A stretch of 64,000 bases of DNA from Bradyrhizobium iriomotense (GTDB lineage Bacteria > Pseudomonadota > Alphaproteobacteria > Rhizobiales > Xanthobacteraceae), in the NCBI RefSeq assembly GCF_030160715.1, contig NZ_BSOW01000007.1:124001-188000 (forward strand). The letters run 5' to 3'. The notes under the pieces were generated by a model. The model had not been told where the DNA came from. It saw only the letters and a program-made list of their open reading frames with translations, and searched no databases. Below, piece by piece: positions 16,524 through 25,217 of this stretch; position 1 is the first letter of the stretch; each line of letters starts with the position of its first letter. The position numbers and the translations under genes are program-made.

Positions 16524-17561
16524 ATGCGCAGTTTTCGTGGCGGCCTGCTGATCGGGCTCGCGGTCGCCGTCCTGGTCGGCGCCTTGGCCGTTGTCTACGA
16601 GATGTACGACACCCGCACGCTGAAGCGCACGGTCCGGCGCGGCGAGGTCTTCTGCGGCGTCAACAAGGGCCTGCCGGGCTTCTCCATCCCCGACGACAAG
16701 GGCAACTGGACCGGCTTTGACGTCGATTTCTGCCGCGCGGTGGCAGCCGCCATCTTCAACGATCCGAGCAAGGCCAAGTTCATTCCGCTCGATGCCAACG
16801 AGCGTTTCAAGGAATTGCAGAGCCGGAAAGTCGACATCCTCTCGCGCAACTCGACCTGGAGCATGGCGCGCGAGCTCGACTACGACCTGTATTTCCCGGC
16901 CGTCGCCTATTACGACGGCGAAGGTTTCATGCTGCCCCGCTCCCGCAACAAGGAGACCGCGCTGGACCTGACCGGCAGCAAGGTCTGCGTACAGTCGGGC
17001 ACGACGACGGCCCTCAACCTCGCCGACTACTTCCGCGCCAACAACATGAAGTATGAAGAGGTGAAGTTCGACAAGCTCGAGGACGTGGTGAAGGCGTACG
17101 ACACCGGCAAGTGCGATACGCTCACCGCCGACGTCTCGCAGCTCTACGCGCTGCGGCTCAACCTTTCCAAGCCCGGCGACCACATGATCCTGCCGGACAT
17201 GATCTCCAAGGAGCCGCTTGCACCCGTGGTGCGCCAGCGCGACGACGACTGGATGATGATCGTGAAGTGGACGCTCTACGCCATGATCAATGCCGAGGAG
17301 TTAGGGGTCACATCGGAGAACATCGACGAAGCCCTGAAGTCGAAGAAGCCCGAGGTGATGCGCCTGGTCGGCACCGAAGGCAATTACGGCGAGCAGCTCG
17401 GCCTCACCAAGGACTGGGCCGTGCGCATCATTCGCCACGTCGGCAATTACGGCGAGATGTACGAGCGCAATATCGGCGAGAAATCCAAGCTGAAGATCCC
17501 GCGCGGCATGAACCAGCTCTGGAACGCCGGCGGCGTGCAGTATGCACCGCCGATGCGGTAA
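16524..17561 (+). CDS. Polar amino-acid ABC transporter substrate-binding protein (AapJ-like)
   Basis: A 345-residue protein with an N-terminal hydrophobic segment (residues 8-26) acting as signal or anchor. It has a family 3 binding fold: RGEVFCGVNKGLPGFS at the mature start, FDVDFCRAVAAAIF, and CVQSGTTTALNLADYF in the second lobe. Close relatives bind general L-amino acids for AapQMP importers. No aapQ, aapM or aapP gene follows, so it is an orphan that may serve a transporter elsewhere. A palindromic element lies immediately downstream. Confidence 0.9.
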   Translation: MRSFRGGLLIGLAVAVLVGALAVVYEMYDTRTLKRTVRRGEVFCGVNKGLPGFSIPDDKGNWTGFDVDFCRAVAAAIFNDPSKAKFIPLDANERFKELQSRKVDILSRNSTWSMARELDYDLYFPAVAYYDGEGFMLPRSRNKETALDLTGSKVCVQSGTTTALNLADYFRANNMKYEEVKFDKLEDVVKAYDTGKCDTLTADVSQLYALRLNLSKPGDHMILPDMISKEPLAPVVRQRDDDWMMIVKWTLYAMINAEELGVTSENIDEALKSKKPEVMRLVGTEGNYGEQLGLTKDWAVRIIRHVGNYGEMYERNIGEKSKLKIPRGMNQLWNAGGVQYAPPMR

Positions 17562-17583
17562 AGAGCCCCGCGGCACTCTCCGG

Positions 17584-17706
17584 TGTCGTCCCGGCGAAGG
17601 CCGGGACCCATAACCCCAGGGAGGGGTTTGGCGAAGACTCGGAGTTGATAGCCTCTGCTACAATTTCCGCCGGTGGTTATGGGTCCCGGCCTTCGCCGGG
17701 ACGACA
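17584..17706. repeat. Palindromic intergenic element, family B copy 1
   Basis: Outer arms TGTCGTCCCGGCGAAGGCC and its complement enclose GGGACCCATAACC and its complement. The 123-bp unit fills the convergent gap between an amino-acid binding protein and an acyl-CoA dehydrogenase and may act as a bidirectional terminator. Related copies are at 31838, 38115, 39581, 47129 and 62631. Confidence 0.85.
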
Positions 17707-17736
17707 CCTACCAGTGAGGCAACAACGTGCCCCGCC

Positions 17737-18876
17737 TCAATACCCCCTCGCCCGCGCCAGCTGTTCGGCGTGGTAATTCGCATCACCGAACAATTCCTCG
17801 CAGACCCGGGCGCGCTTCATGAAGAAGCCGATGTCGAACTGGTCGGTCATGCCCATGCCGCCATGCATCTGCACGCCTTCCTGCACCGCACGGGTGGCGG
17901 TGGTGCCGGCGCGCGCCTTGGCGACCGCGACGGCTGACGCGGCCTTGGCGACGTCGGCATCGAGCGCCTGCATCGCCTTCATCACCGCGGCGCGGGTGAT
18001 CTCGATGTCGACATAGAGCTCCGCAGCACGGTGCTGAAGCGCCTGGAATTCGCCGATCAGCTTGCCGAACTGCTTGCGCTGCTTCAGATACTCGACGGTG
18101 CGACCGAACACGTCTTCGCTCAGGCCCACCATTTCGGAGGCGACTGCGCCGCGGCCGATATCGAGCACGCCGTCGAGCAGGCCTGCGCCCTGATCGACCT
18201 CGCCGAGCACGCTGTCGGCATTGACCTCGACATTGTTGAACTCGATGCGCGCCGCATTATGCGCGTCGACCATGATGGTGCGCTCGACGGCAACGCCCTT
18301 GGCCGCGGGGTTGACCAGGAACAGCGTCAGCCCCTCGCGCTCGCCGGCGGAGCCCGCCGACCGCGCCGCAACGATCAGGAGGTCGGCGACATGGCCGTCG
18401 ACGACCAGCGCCTTGGCGCCGCTGAGCTTGAAACCATTACCGGCGCGGACGGCCTGCAGATTGGTCTGGAGCGGCCGGTGCTTGGCGCCCTCGTCGATCG
18501 CAAGGCTCGCGAGCAGCGAGCCGTTCGAGATCTTCGGCAGATAGTCCGACTTCTGTGCCGCATTGCCACCACGCGTGAGCGCGGAGGCCGCGACCACGCT
18601 GGTCGCCAGAAACGGCGACGGCATCAGCGTGCGGCCGATCTCCTCCATGACGACACCGGCTTCGACGCAACCGAGACCGCTGCCGCCGAACTCTTCCGGC
18701 ACCAAGAGGCCGGCGAAACCCATCTCGGCGAAGGATTGCCAGAACTCCTTGGAGAAACCGGTCGGGTCCTTGCTGTCGCGCAGGTGCCGCAGATGCGACA
18801 CCGGCGCCTTGTCGCTGATCAGTCCGCGCGCAGAATCGCGGAGCATCGATTGTTCTTCGGTGAGGACGAGGGCCAT
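17737..18876 (-). CDS. Acyl-CoA dehydrogenase (short type)
   Basis: A 379-residue flavoprotein of the acyl-CoA dehydrogenase family, which introduces the alpha-beta double bond into acyl-CoA. Visible parts are the N-terminal helical domain (LTEEQSMLRDSARGL), the middle domain with FGGSGLG, and the C-terminal QMHGGMGMTDQFDIG FAD/subunit contact. It lies downstream of a second, longer acyl-CoA dehydrogenase on the same strand, with a palindromic repeat between them. Adjacent short and long paralogues of this kind are sometimes heteromeric, as for FadE28/FadE29-type enzymes; that is inference here. Substrate unknown. Confidence 0.9.
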   Translation of the reverse strand: MALVLTEEQSMLRDSARGLISDKAPVSHLRHLRDSKDPTGFSKEFWQSFAEMGFAGLLVPEEFGGSGLGCVEAGVVMEEIGRTLMPSPFLATSVVAASALTRGGNAAQKSDYLPKISNGSLLASLAIDEGAKHRPLQTNLQAVRAGNGFKLSGAKALVVDGHVADLLIVAARSAGSAGEREGLTLFLVNPAAKGVAVERTIMVDAHNAARIEFNNVEVNADSVLGEVDQGAGLLDGVLDIGRGAVASEMVGLSEDVFGRTVEYLKQRKQFGKLIGEFQALQHRAAELYVDIEITRAAVMKAMQALDADVAKAASAVAVAKARAGTTATRAVQEGVQMHGGMGMTDQFDIGFFMKRARVCEELFGDANYHAEQLARARGY

Positions 18877-18910
18877 GGTGGTGTTTCCGATTCGAAATCT
18901 ATCTTTGGTT

Positions 18911-19008
18911 CGTCATTCCGGGATGGCCCGAAGGGCCAGGCCCGGAATCCATAACCACGATCGGGAGTATGGATTCCGGGCTCGCGCTTCGCGCGCCCCG
19001 GAATGACG
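18911..19008. repeat. Palindromic intergenic element, family D
   Basis: CGTCATTCCGGG at 18911 and its complement ending at 19008 bound a unit with inner pair CCCGGAATCCATA / GGATTCCGGG. It fills the gap between the two acyl-CoA dehydrogenase genes. Confidence 0.75.
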
Positions 19009-19025
19009 CGTGGTTATAGTGTGCC

Positions 19026-20240
19026 TCACGCCCCCGGAAGATCGAGGATGCGTTTGGCGACGATGCCGAGCATCACTTCGGTGGTGCCGCCCTCGATCGA
19101 GTTGGCCTTGGTGCGCAGCCAGGCGCGCGGGCGGGCGCCTTGCCTGGAACGCTCGCTCTCCCATTCCAGCGCATCGACGCCGCCGGCCGACATCAGGATC
19201 TCGTAGCGGCGCTTGTTGAGCTCGGTGCCGTAATATTTCATCGCCGAGGAGAACGCCGGATGCGCCTGCCCCGCCTTGGCGAGATCGACCGCGCGCTCGG
19301 CGCAGGCCGCAAGCGCCGCTTCATCGACATCGAAGCTCGCGATCTGGCCGCGCAGCATCGCATCGTCGAGCTTGCCTTGCGCATCGGTGCCGATCGTATC
19401 AGCGGCGATCTGGCCGAGCGGGCGGCCGACGCCGCGCTCGCCCATGCCCGAGATCATCGCGCGCTCGTGCTGCAACAGATATTTTGCGACGTCCCAGCCG
19501 CGGTTGACGGTGCCGACGACATGCGATTTCGGCACGCGGACGTTGTCGAAGAAGGTCTCGCAGAACGGCGAGTAGCCGGAGATCAGCAGGATCGGCTTGG
19601 TCGACACGCCCTTCGAGGTCATGTCGAACAGGATGAAGCTGATGCCGTCGTGCTTCTTCGCCGCGGGATCGGTACGCACCAGGCAGAAGATCCAGTCGGC
19701 GTAGTTGGCGTAGGACGTCCAGATCTTCTGGCCGGTGATGACGAAGTCGTCGCCGTCGCTCTCGGCGCGGGTCTGGAGCGAAGCGAGATCCGAGCCGGCG
19801 TTCGGCTCGGAATAGCCCTGGCACCAGCGGATCAGGCCCGCCGCGATCTTTGGCAGATGCTCCTTCTTCTGCGCCTCGGTGCCGTATTTCAGCAGCGCCG
19901 GCCCGAGCATCCAGATGCCGAAGCTCGACAGCGGCGGCCGCGCACCCATCTTGGCCATCTCTGCGCGCAGCACCTTGTGCTCGGCAGCGCTGAGGCCGCC
20001 ACCGCCATATTCCTTCGGCCAGTCCGGCACGGTCCAGCCCTTGTCGCGCATGCGCTCGAACCAGACGCGCTGCGGCTCGGACGAGAATTTCGCGTTACGC
20101 CCGCCCCAGAACACGTCGGCGTCCGAAGTTGCGGGCCTGCGCATCTCGGGCGGGCAGCTGGCCTCCAGCCAGGCACGCGTCTCGTTGCGGAATGTTTCGA
20201 GCTCGGCCGCCTCGGAATCGGGCGTCGTGGAATGAGTCAT
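19026..20240 (-). CDS. Acyl-CoA dehydrogenase (long type)
   Basis: A 404-residue acyl-CoA dehydrogenase-family flavoenzyme. Landmarks are the middle-domain stretch WCQGYSEPNAGSDLASLQT, which contacts FAD and substrate, the segment ITGQKIWTSYAN, and the C-terminal NSIEGGTTEVMLGIVAKRIL. It precedes the shorter paralogue by 150 bp on the same strand. The pair, the carboxymuconolactone-type protein and the VOC protein nearby suggest breakdown of a ring-derived or branched acyl chain, but no pathway can be named. Confidence 0.9.
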   Translation of the reverse strand: MTHSTTPDSEAAELETFRNETRAWLEASCPPEMRRPATSDADVFWGGRNAKFSSEPQRVWFERMRDKGWTVPDWPKEYGGGGLSAAEHKVLRAEMAKMGARPPLSSFGIWMLGPALLKYGTEAQKKEHLPKIAAGLIRWCQGYSEPNAGSDLASLQTRAESDGDDFVITGQKIWTSYANYADWIFCLVRTDPAAKKHDGISFILFDMTSKGVSTKPILLISGYSPFCETFFDNVRVPKSHVVGTVNRGWDVAKYLLQHERAMISGMGERGVGRPLGQIAADTIGTDAQGKLDDAMLRGQIASFDVDEAALAACAERAVDLAKAGQAHPAFSSAMKYYGTELNKRRYEILMSAGGVDALEWESERSRQGARPRAWLRTKANSIEGGTTEVMLGIVAKRILDLPGA

Positions 20241-20397
20241 GGGTCGTTTCCATCAATTTTGATCGACTGTTGCGCGCGACTCTGGGCCATCGCATCGCGG
20301 AATTCAACCTATTCCGTAGGCCCCGGCTACTCACACTGTTCGTCATCGGGCTATAGTCACCGTCACTGCGAGGCTTGAAAACACAGAGGAAACGACA

Positions 20398-20943
20398 ATG
20401 CGCCTGAAGCTACTTTCGCCTGGCGAAATGAGCGACGACCAGCGGCAGACCTATGACGAGTCGATTGCCGGGAAACGCGGCAAGCCGCCGGCGCCGATGA
20501 TGGCCTGGCTCAACAGCCCGGAGATGGCCCGCCACGCCACGCGACTCGGCGAGGTCCTGCGCTTCAACACGGTATTTCCGGCAATGCTCTCGGAGATCGC
20601 GATTCTCGTGACGGCGCGGCACTGGACCGCGCATTACGAATGGTATGCGCATAAGCGGCTGGCGCTTCAGGGCGGCATGAAGGTAGAGATCATCGACGCG
20701 ATCCGCGACCGCCGCACGCCGGAGTTCGACGATCCCAAGGCCAAGATGATCTACGACGTCGCGAAGTCGCTGCATGAGGGCCATGGGCTGGCGAAGGGCC
20801 TCTATGATGAAGCAATCAAGCTGCTCGGCGAGCGCGGGCTCGTCGAGGTGATCGGCCTGTGCGGCTACTACACGCTGGTGTCGATGACGCTGAACACGTT
20901 CGAGTTCGGCTTGCCGGAGGGCGAGGTGTCCGAGCTGAGCTAA
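20398..20943 (+). CDS. Carboxymuconolactone decarboxylase-family protein
   Basis: A 181-residue all-helical protein of the CMD/AhpD superfamily. The core helix reads ILVTARHWTAHYEWYAH, which has the His/Glu-type residues of gamma-CMD relatives and lacks the CxxC pair of AhpD peroxidases. A peroxidase role is therefore unlikely. It is divergent from the acyl-CoA dehydrogenase pair, with about 157 bp between, and followed 89 bp later by a VOC-family gene that may share its transcript. The true substrate is unknown; the family includes many proteins that are not 4-carboxymuconolactone decarboxylases. Confidence 0.85.
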   Translation: MRLKLLSPGEMSDDQRQTYDESIAGKRGKPPAPMMAWLNSPEMARHATRLGEVLRFNTVFPAMLSEIAILVTARHWTAHYEWYAHKRLALQGGMKVEIIDAIRDRRTPEFDDPKAKMIYDVAKSLHEGHGLAKGLYDEAIKLLGERGLVEVIGLCGYYTLVSMTLNTFEFGLPEGEVSELS

Positions 20944-21032
20944 TTGCCGATCCGGAAACGCTGGGTTTCGGGTTAGGCCAGTACCGCTATCTTGCAGCAG
21001 CCATTATGTCGGGCGGACACACGGAGAGCAGC

Positions 21033-21527
21033 ATGTCATCCAATCCCGCCGTCAATGCCGGCACCCGCATCGGCCATGTTCACCTCAAGGTCGCCGATCT
21101 CGATCGCGCGCTCGGCTTCTATTGCGGCGTGCTCGGCTTCGAACTGATGCAGCGCATGGGCTCTGGCGCCGCCTTCATCTCGGCCGGCGGCTATCATCAT
21201 CATATCGGGCTCAACACCTGGGAGAGCAAAGGCGGCTCGCCGCCACCGCCGGGCACCACCGGGCTCTATCACACCGCGATCCTCTATCCGACACGGCCGG
21301 CGCTCGCCGATGCGCTGCATCGCGTGCTCTCGGCCGGTATCGCGCTGGATGGCGCGAGCGATCATGGCGTGTCCGAGGCGCTCTATTTGCGCGATCCCGA
21401 CGAGAACGGCGTCGAGCTCTATTGGGACCGGCCGAAAGAACAATGGCCGCGCACGCCGGACGGCAAGCTCGCGATGTTCACGCAACGGCTGGATCTGGAG
21501 GATTTGCTGAAGCAGCGGGAGGCGTGA
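21033..21527 (+). CDS. VOC-family protein (glyoxalase / extradiol dioxygenase fold)
   Basis: A 164-residue protein with the paired beta-alpha-beta-beta-beta modules of the VOC superfamily. Candidate metal ligands are the His in GHVHLKVADL, the His in GLYHTAILYP and the Glu in GVELYWDRP, as in CatE-like catechol-2,3-dioxygenase relatives. ATG at 21033 is chosen because GGAGAG lies just upstream; an in-frame ATG at 21006 is possible. It follows the CMD-like gene on the same strand. It could be a ring-cleavage dioxygenase, a glyoxalase or a resistance protein. Confidence 0.85.
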   Translation: MSSNPAVNAGTRIGHVHLKVADLDRALGFYCGVLGFELMQRMGSGAAFISAGGYHHHIGLNTWESKGGSPPPPGTTGLYHTAILYPTRPALADALHRVLSAGIALDGASDHGVSEALYLRDPDENGVELYWDRPKEQWPRTPDGKLAMFTQRLDLEDLLKQREA

Positions 21528-21548
21528 GCTCCGCTGTGGCGGCTCATC

Positions 21549-21630
21549 CCGTCATTGCGAGCGCAGCGAAGCAATCCAGAATCTTTCCGCGGGGACAGTC
21601 TGGATTGCTTCGCTTCGCTCGCAATGACGG
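21549..21630. repeat. Palindromic intergenic element, family C copy 1
   Basis: CCGTCATTGCGAGCG and its complement at the ends, with GAAGCAATCCAGA paired to its complement inside. It lies in the convergent gap between the VOC gene and the MFS gene and could end both transcripts. A second copy is at 60495-60580. Confidence 0.85.
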
Positions 21631-21664
21631 AGACTGCTGAAGCGTCGTCACGTCCCTACGGTGT

Positions 21665-22918
21665 TCAAATCGCGTCGGGAAACTCGCCGATCGCGGCTTC
21701 CAGTCGCGCCTTGCGGCGGCGCGCATAGGAGGCGAACGAGAGGACAGCGAGGCCCAGCAGCACCGGCGGGAACACGACCATGTTGACCGCCGACCAGCCG
21801 TAGCTCGCGAGCAACTGTCCCGACGAGAACGAGCCGATCGCCATCATGCCGAAGACGAGGAAATCGTTGAAGGCCTGCACCTTGTTGCGTTCGTTCGGAC
21901 GGTGCGTCTCCAGCACCAGCGCGGAGGCGCCGATGAAGGAGAAATTCCAGCCCACCCCGAGCACGACCAGCGTGGCCCAGAAATGCATCGCGGTGATGCC
22001 GGAGAGGCCGATCGCCGCGGCACCCGCCTCCAGCAACAGGCCGGTCGCGACGATTTTTGGCGCACCGAAGCGCGCGATCAGGGCGCCCGTGAAGAAGCTC
22101 GGGCCGTACATGGCAACGATGTGCCATTGGATGCCGAAATTGGAATCGCTGACGCTGAGGCCGCAGAGCTTCATGGCCAGCGGCGCCGAGGTCATCACCA
22201 GGTTCATCATGGGATAGGCGATGACGCCGCACAGCGCCGCCGCGATGAAGCGCGGCTGCCGCACGATGCGCAGCAGCGGCCGCCCGCCGTGCAGATCGGC
22301 CGCGGCCGGCTTCGGCATGTCGACGCCGGCAACGATGCCCATCGCGACCAGCGCCACCGCCGCCTGCACCACGAAGCTGAAGGCGAACAGATAGGGCGGC
22401 CAGACGTCCATGGTCCATTGCACGAGCTGCGGACCGAGCACGCCGGCGAACACGCCGCCCGCCATCACCCAGGACACCGCCTTGGGCCGGTAGGCGGCGC
22501 TGGCGCCGTCGGCGGCGGCGAAGCGATAGGATTGCGCGACCGAGCCGTAGAGGCCGCCGAGGAACGTCGCGACGCAAAACAGCGCGAACGAGCCATTGAG
22601 GATCGCGAACGAGCCGATAAGGCCGGTGAGCGTGCCGCAGGCCGTGCCGATGATGAAGGCCATGCGGCGGCCGAAGCGGCGCGAGATCGCGCCGGTCGGC
22701 AATGTGCCGGCGGCGAGGCCGAGCACATACATCGACAGCGGCACGGTCGCGAGCGACATGTCGGGCGCGAGCGTCGCGCCGACGATCGAGCCGGTGGCGA
22801 AGATCACGGCCGAATTGGCGCCGGTCAGCGCCTGCGCCGCCGCGAGGCGCACCACATTGGCACGCACGCGGGCGTCGTCGACAATCTCGTCGGCTGAAGT
22901 CACGTCCAACATCGGCAT
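21665..22918 (-). CDS. MFS transporter
   Basis: A 417-residue inner-membrane protein with about 12 hydrophobic spans and an N-terminal cytoplasmic leader of 20 residues. The loop between spans 2 and 3 carries AISRRFGRRMAF, the major facilitator signature. The substrate is unknown; the family in this genus is annotated broadly as MFS permease. It is convergent with the VOC gene. A short palindrome and a DUF938 methyltransferase gene lie upstream on the same strand. Confidence 0.88.
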   Translation of the reverse strand: MPMLDVTSADEIVDDARVRANVVRLAAAQALTGANSAVIFATGSIVGATLAPDMSLATVPLSMYVLGLAAGTLPTGAISRRFGRRMAFIIGTACGTLTGLIGSFAILNGSFALFCVATFLGGLYGSVAQSYRFAAADGASAAYRPKAVSWVMAGGVFAGVLGPQLVQWTMDVWPPYLFAFSFVVQAAVALVAMGIVAGVDMPKPAAADLHGGRPLLRIVRQPRFIAAALCGVIAYPMMNLVMTSAPLAMKLCGLSVSDSNFGIQWHIVAMYGPSFFTGALIARFGAPKIVATGLLLEAGAAAIGLSGITAMHFWATLVVLGVGWNFSFIGASALVLETHRPNERNKVQAFNDFLVFGMMAIGSFSSGQLLASYGWSAVNMVVFPPVLLGLAVLSFASYARRRKARLEAAIGEFPDAI

Positions 22919-23068
22919 TTCCGCCCGAGGGGCTCTTTGATTCCCGGCACTATGGAGGGGCGGACAAGGCCGGACAACCGGCGCAAACGGGCGCAGGCCA
23001 TGCCTCTGACGCAGTTGGACAGCACGTAGCAGGCGGCGCTATCAAAGCGCTTGCGCTCGATCAAGTTC

Positions 23069-23097
23069 GCTTCCCCCGCAAGCGGGGGAGGGAGCGC
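23069..23097. repeat. Short C/G palindrome, family A-like
   Basis: CCCCCGC-AA-GCGGGGG at 23073-23088 with extra flanking pairs, located just after the stop of the methyltransferase gene on the minus strand. It is a likely terminator hairpin without a T tract. Confidence 0.6.
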
Positions 23098-23111
23098 ACC
23101 GTCTTCATGGC

Positions 23112-23783
23112 CTAGCGCGAAAACACCAGCGTGAGATTGTTGGCGGGCATGTCGATGAGATCGATCTGGCGCAGGCCCGCATGTTGCGCGAGCTTCTCGA
23201 CGTCGCCGACATCGCGCACGCCCCATTCCGCATTGCCTTCGCGCAAGGACGTGTCGAACACCGCGTTGCTGAGCGCGGTGTGCTTGCCGTCGCGCTTGAA
23301 GGGACCGTAGAGGAACAGCGTGCCGCCCGGCCGCAAATAGCGGCCGGCGCCGGCGAACAGGCCCTCGGCCACGTTCCACGGCGCGATGTGGACGACGTTG
23401 GCGCAGAACACCGCCGCGAGGTCCTTCGGACCCTCGCCGCTCTTCATCTCCGGGCACCAGTCGGGATCGGACAGATCGATGCGCAGCGGCGGACGGATAT
23501 TTGGCAGGCCGGAAAAGGCGCGCCAGGCCTCGATGCTCTTCAGATGCCGCTGGTTGAGGTCGCTCGGCCACCAGACGAGATCAGGCGAAAGGCGGGCGAA
23601 GTGGACCACGTGCTGGCCGGTTCCGCTGCCGACCTCGACCACGTCGCCGAGGCGGCCGGCCAGATGCTTCTGAAGCGCCGCCCAGATCGGCTCGTGATTG
23701 CGATGGAACGCCGGCGCATCGAGCCGCCCATCGGGCTCGACCCGCCCGCCGTCCTTGCCAAATTCGACGACATATTCAGCCAA
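23112..23783 (-). CDS. DUF938 family SAM-dependent methyltransferase-like protein
   Basis: A 223-residue protein with a class I methyltransferase fold: the AdoMet motif VVEVGSGTGQHVVHFA follows an N-terminal FHRNHEPIWAALQKHL typical of DUF938, and later PWNVAEGLFAGAGRYLRPGG. TTG at 23783 is chosen because family members start near here; the frame stays open to an ATG at 23834, but that adds an unlikely hydrophobic leader. The methyl acceptor is unknown. It is divergent from soxX, and the roughly 240 bp between them hold the sox promoter region. Confidence 0.82.
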   Translation of the reverse strand: MAEYVVEFGKDGGRVEPDGRLDAPAFHRNHEPIWAALQKHLAGRLGDVVEVGSGTGQHVVHFARLSPDLVWWPSDLNQRHLKSIEAWRAFSGLPNIRPPLRIDLSDPDWCPEMKSGEGPKDLAAVFCANVVHIAPWNVAEGLFAGAGRYLRPGGTLFLYGPFKRDGKHTALSNAVFDTSLREGNAEWGVRDVGDVEKLAQHAGLRQIDLIDMPANNLTLVFSR

Positions 23784-23961
23784 TTGAGGCCCCCGAAAAA
23801 ACGAGAACGAGATAAAAACGGCACTGGACGCCAAGACGCCCCAAAATCACTGGCCCGTCAGGGCGTAATCTGCCGAACAAATAGTCTCTTTGGTTGCAAC
23901 GCGGAAGACATTAACTCCAATTTGCGCCTTGCATAGTCGTGATTGTCAGGCGGTGTCCTTT

Positions 23962-23980
23962 GTGCTTTGAGCACTATATT
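23962..23980 (+). promoter_or_regulatory. Possible sox promoter and operator
   Basis: The inverted repeat GTGC-TTTGA-GCAC (23962-23974) directly abuts TATATT (23975-23980), about 41 bp before the soxX start. A repressor bound here would mask a -10 box. No good -35 box is visible and no ArsR-type soxR gene is in the window. Confidence 0.3.
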
Positions 23981-24021
23981 TCGCGAACGCAATCATCGAC
24001 ATAACGCCTCGGATCGACGCC

Positions 24022-24378
24022 TTGACCGCCTTTCCCCGGAAGCCCGCTCTGGTCTTCATCCTGGCCGCCCTCGCCGCGATTACCGCCGCGCCGGCGCGCG
24101 CCCAATCCGCCGCCGCCGAGGGCCAGAAGCTCGCCTTCGACCGCAGCAAGGGCAATTGCCTGACCTGCCACGTGATCAGGGGCGGCGACCTGCCCGGCAC
24201 GATCGGCCCGGAGCTGAAGGACATCAAGGCAAAGTACCCCGACCGCAACGAGCTGGTCGCAATCCTCTTCGACGAGACCAAGCGCAACCCGCAGACCATG
24301 ATGCCGCCGTTCGGGCGGAACCGGATTCTGACCGAGCAGGAGATCAACGCGATCGTTGATTTCCTCCAGACCTTGTAA
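24022..24378 (+). CDS. soxX: Sulfur oxidation cytochrome c SoxX
   Basis: A 118-residue periplasmic monohaem cytochrome c: signal peptide to about residue 28, haem motif CLTCH at 46-50, and a methionine axial-ligand region TMMPPFG near 92-98. SoxX pairs with SoxA to attach thiosulfate oxidatively to the SoxY cysteine. The start is TTG at 24022. The length is that of the short SoxX type. First gene of the sox run, 24 bp before soxY. Confidence 0.93.
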   Translation: MTAFPRKPALVFILAALAAITAAPARAQSAAAEGQKLAFDRSKGNCLTCHVIRGGDLPGTIGPELKDIKAKYPDRNELVAILFDETKRNPQTMMPPFGRNRILTEQEINAIVDFLQTL

Positions 24379-24402
24379 CGGCGGGCACGCCAGGAGACTG
24401 AG

Positions 24403-24894
24403 ATGAGTGCAACGACCGGCCTTCTCGCGACGCGGCGCCTGATCCTGCAAGGCGCGGCCTCCGTTGCGCTGATCGGCCTCGGCAACCTGCCGTTCGCAGC
24501 CACGCCTGCGCACGCCGCGACCAACGACAAATATCCGGAAGAGGCATTCAGGCAGAAGAGCGAGGCCGACGCGATCAAGGCGCTCTACGGCAAGACCGCC
24601 GAGCCGTCCGACAAGATCAAGCTCGATGCGCCGGAGATCGCCGAGAACGGCGGCGTGGTGCCGATCTCGGTGACGACGACGCTCGACAAGGTGACATCGA
24701 TCTCGTTCTTCGTCGCCGAGAACCCGAACGCGCTGGCGGCAAGCTACAAGATCCCGGACGGCACGATCCCGAGCGTCGCCAACCGGCTGAAGATGGCGAA
24801 GACCACCAACGTGGTCGCGATCGTGGAGGCCGACGGCAAGCTCTTCAGCGCGACCAAAGAGGTCAAGGTCACCGTCGGCGGCTGCGGCGGGTAG
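24403..24894 (+). CDS. soxY: Thiosulfate oxidation carrier protein SoxY
   Basis: A 163-residue protein with a twin-arginine signal (TRRLILQGAAS), so it is likely exported folded together with SoxZ, which has no signal of its own. The C-terminus is the diagnostic swinging arm GGCGG, with Cys161 carrying the sulfur substrate through the cycle. It lies between soxX and soxZ, 11 bp before the latter. Confidence 0.96.
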   Translation: MSATTGLLATRRLILQGAASVALIGLGNLPFAATPAHAATNDKYPEEAFRQKSEADAIKALYGKTAEPSDKIKLDAPEIAENGGVVPISVTTTLDKVTSISFFVAENPNALAASYKIPDGTIPSVANRLKMAKTTNVVAIVEADGKLFSATKEVKVTVGGCGG

Positions 24895-24905
24895 GAGAAA
24901 ATCCG

Positions 24906-25217
24906 ATGGCATCGAGCATTCGCGTGCGCGCAACATCCAACGGCGACATCACCGAGGTGCAGGCGCTGATCCAGCACCCGATGGATTCCGGCTTCGTCAA
25001 GGACGCCAAGGGCGAATTGATCCCGGCGCATTTCATCCAGGAGCTGAAATTCGAGCACGACGGCAAGGACGTGTTCGTCGCCGATTGGGGCCCTGCGGTC
25101 TCCAAGGACCCCTACATCAAGTTCAGCTTCAAGGGGGCTAAGAAGGGCGACGACCTCAAGATCAGCTGGGTCGACAACAAGGGTGCGTCGGATACGACCA
25201 CCGCGAAGATCTCGTGA
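24906..25217 (+). CDS. soxZ: Thiosulfate oxidation carrier complex protein SoxZ
   Basis: A 103-residue immunoglobulin-like protein without signal peptide. Family features are the start SSIRVRATSNGDITEVQALI and the phrase PMDSGFVKDAKGELIPAHFI. It forms the SoxYZ heterodimer and probably hitchhikes through Tat with SoxY. A GGAG ribosome site precedes the ATG. Its stop overlaps the ATG of soxA by one base. Confidence 0.96.
   Translation: MASSIRVRATSNGDITEVQALIQHPMDSGFVKDAKGELIPAHFIQELKFEHDGKDVFVADWGPAVSKDPYIKFSFKGAKKGDDLKISWVDNKGASDTTTAKIS

Noticed and set aside
20252..20263. ATCAA-TT-TTGAT resembling an FNR/FixK box
   Set aside because: The half-sites are in the opposite order to the TTGAT-N4-ATCAA consensus and the site lies only about 10 bp before a start codon.
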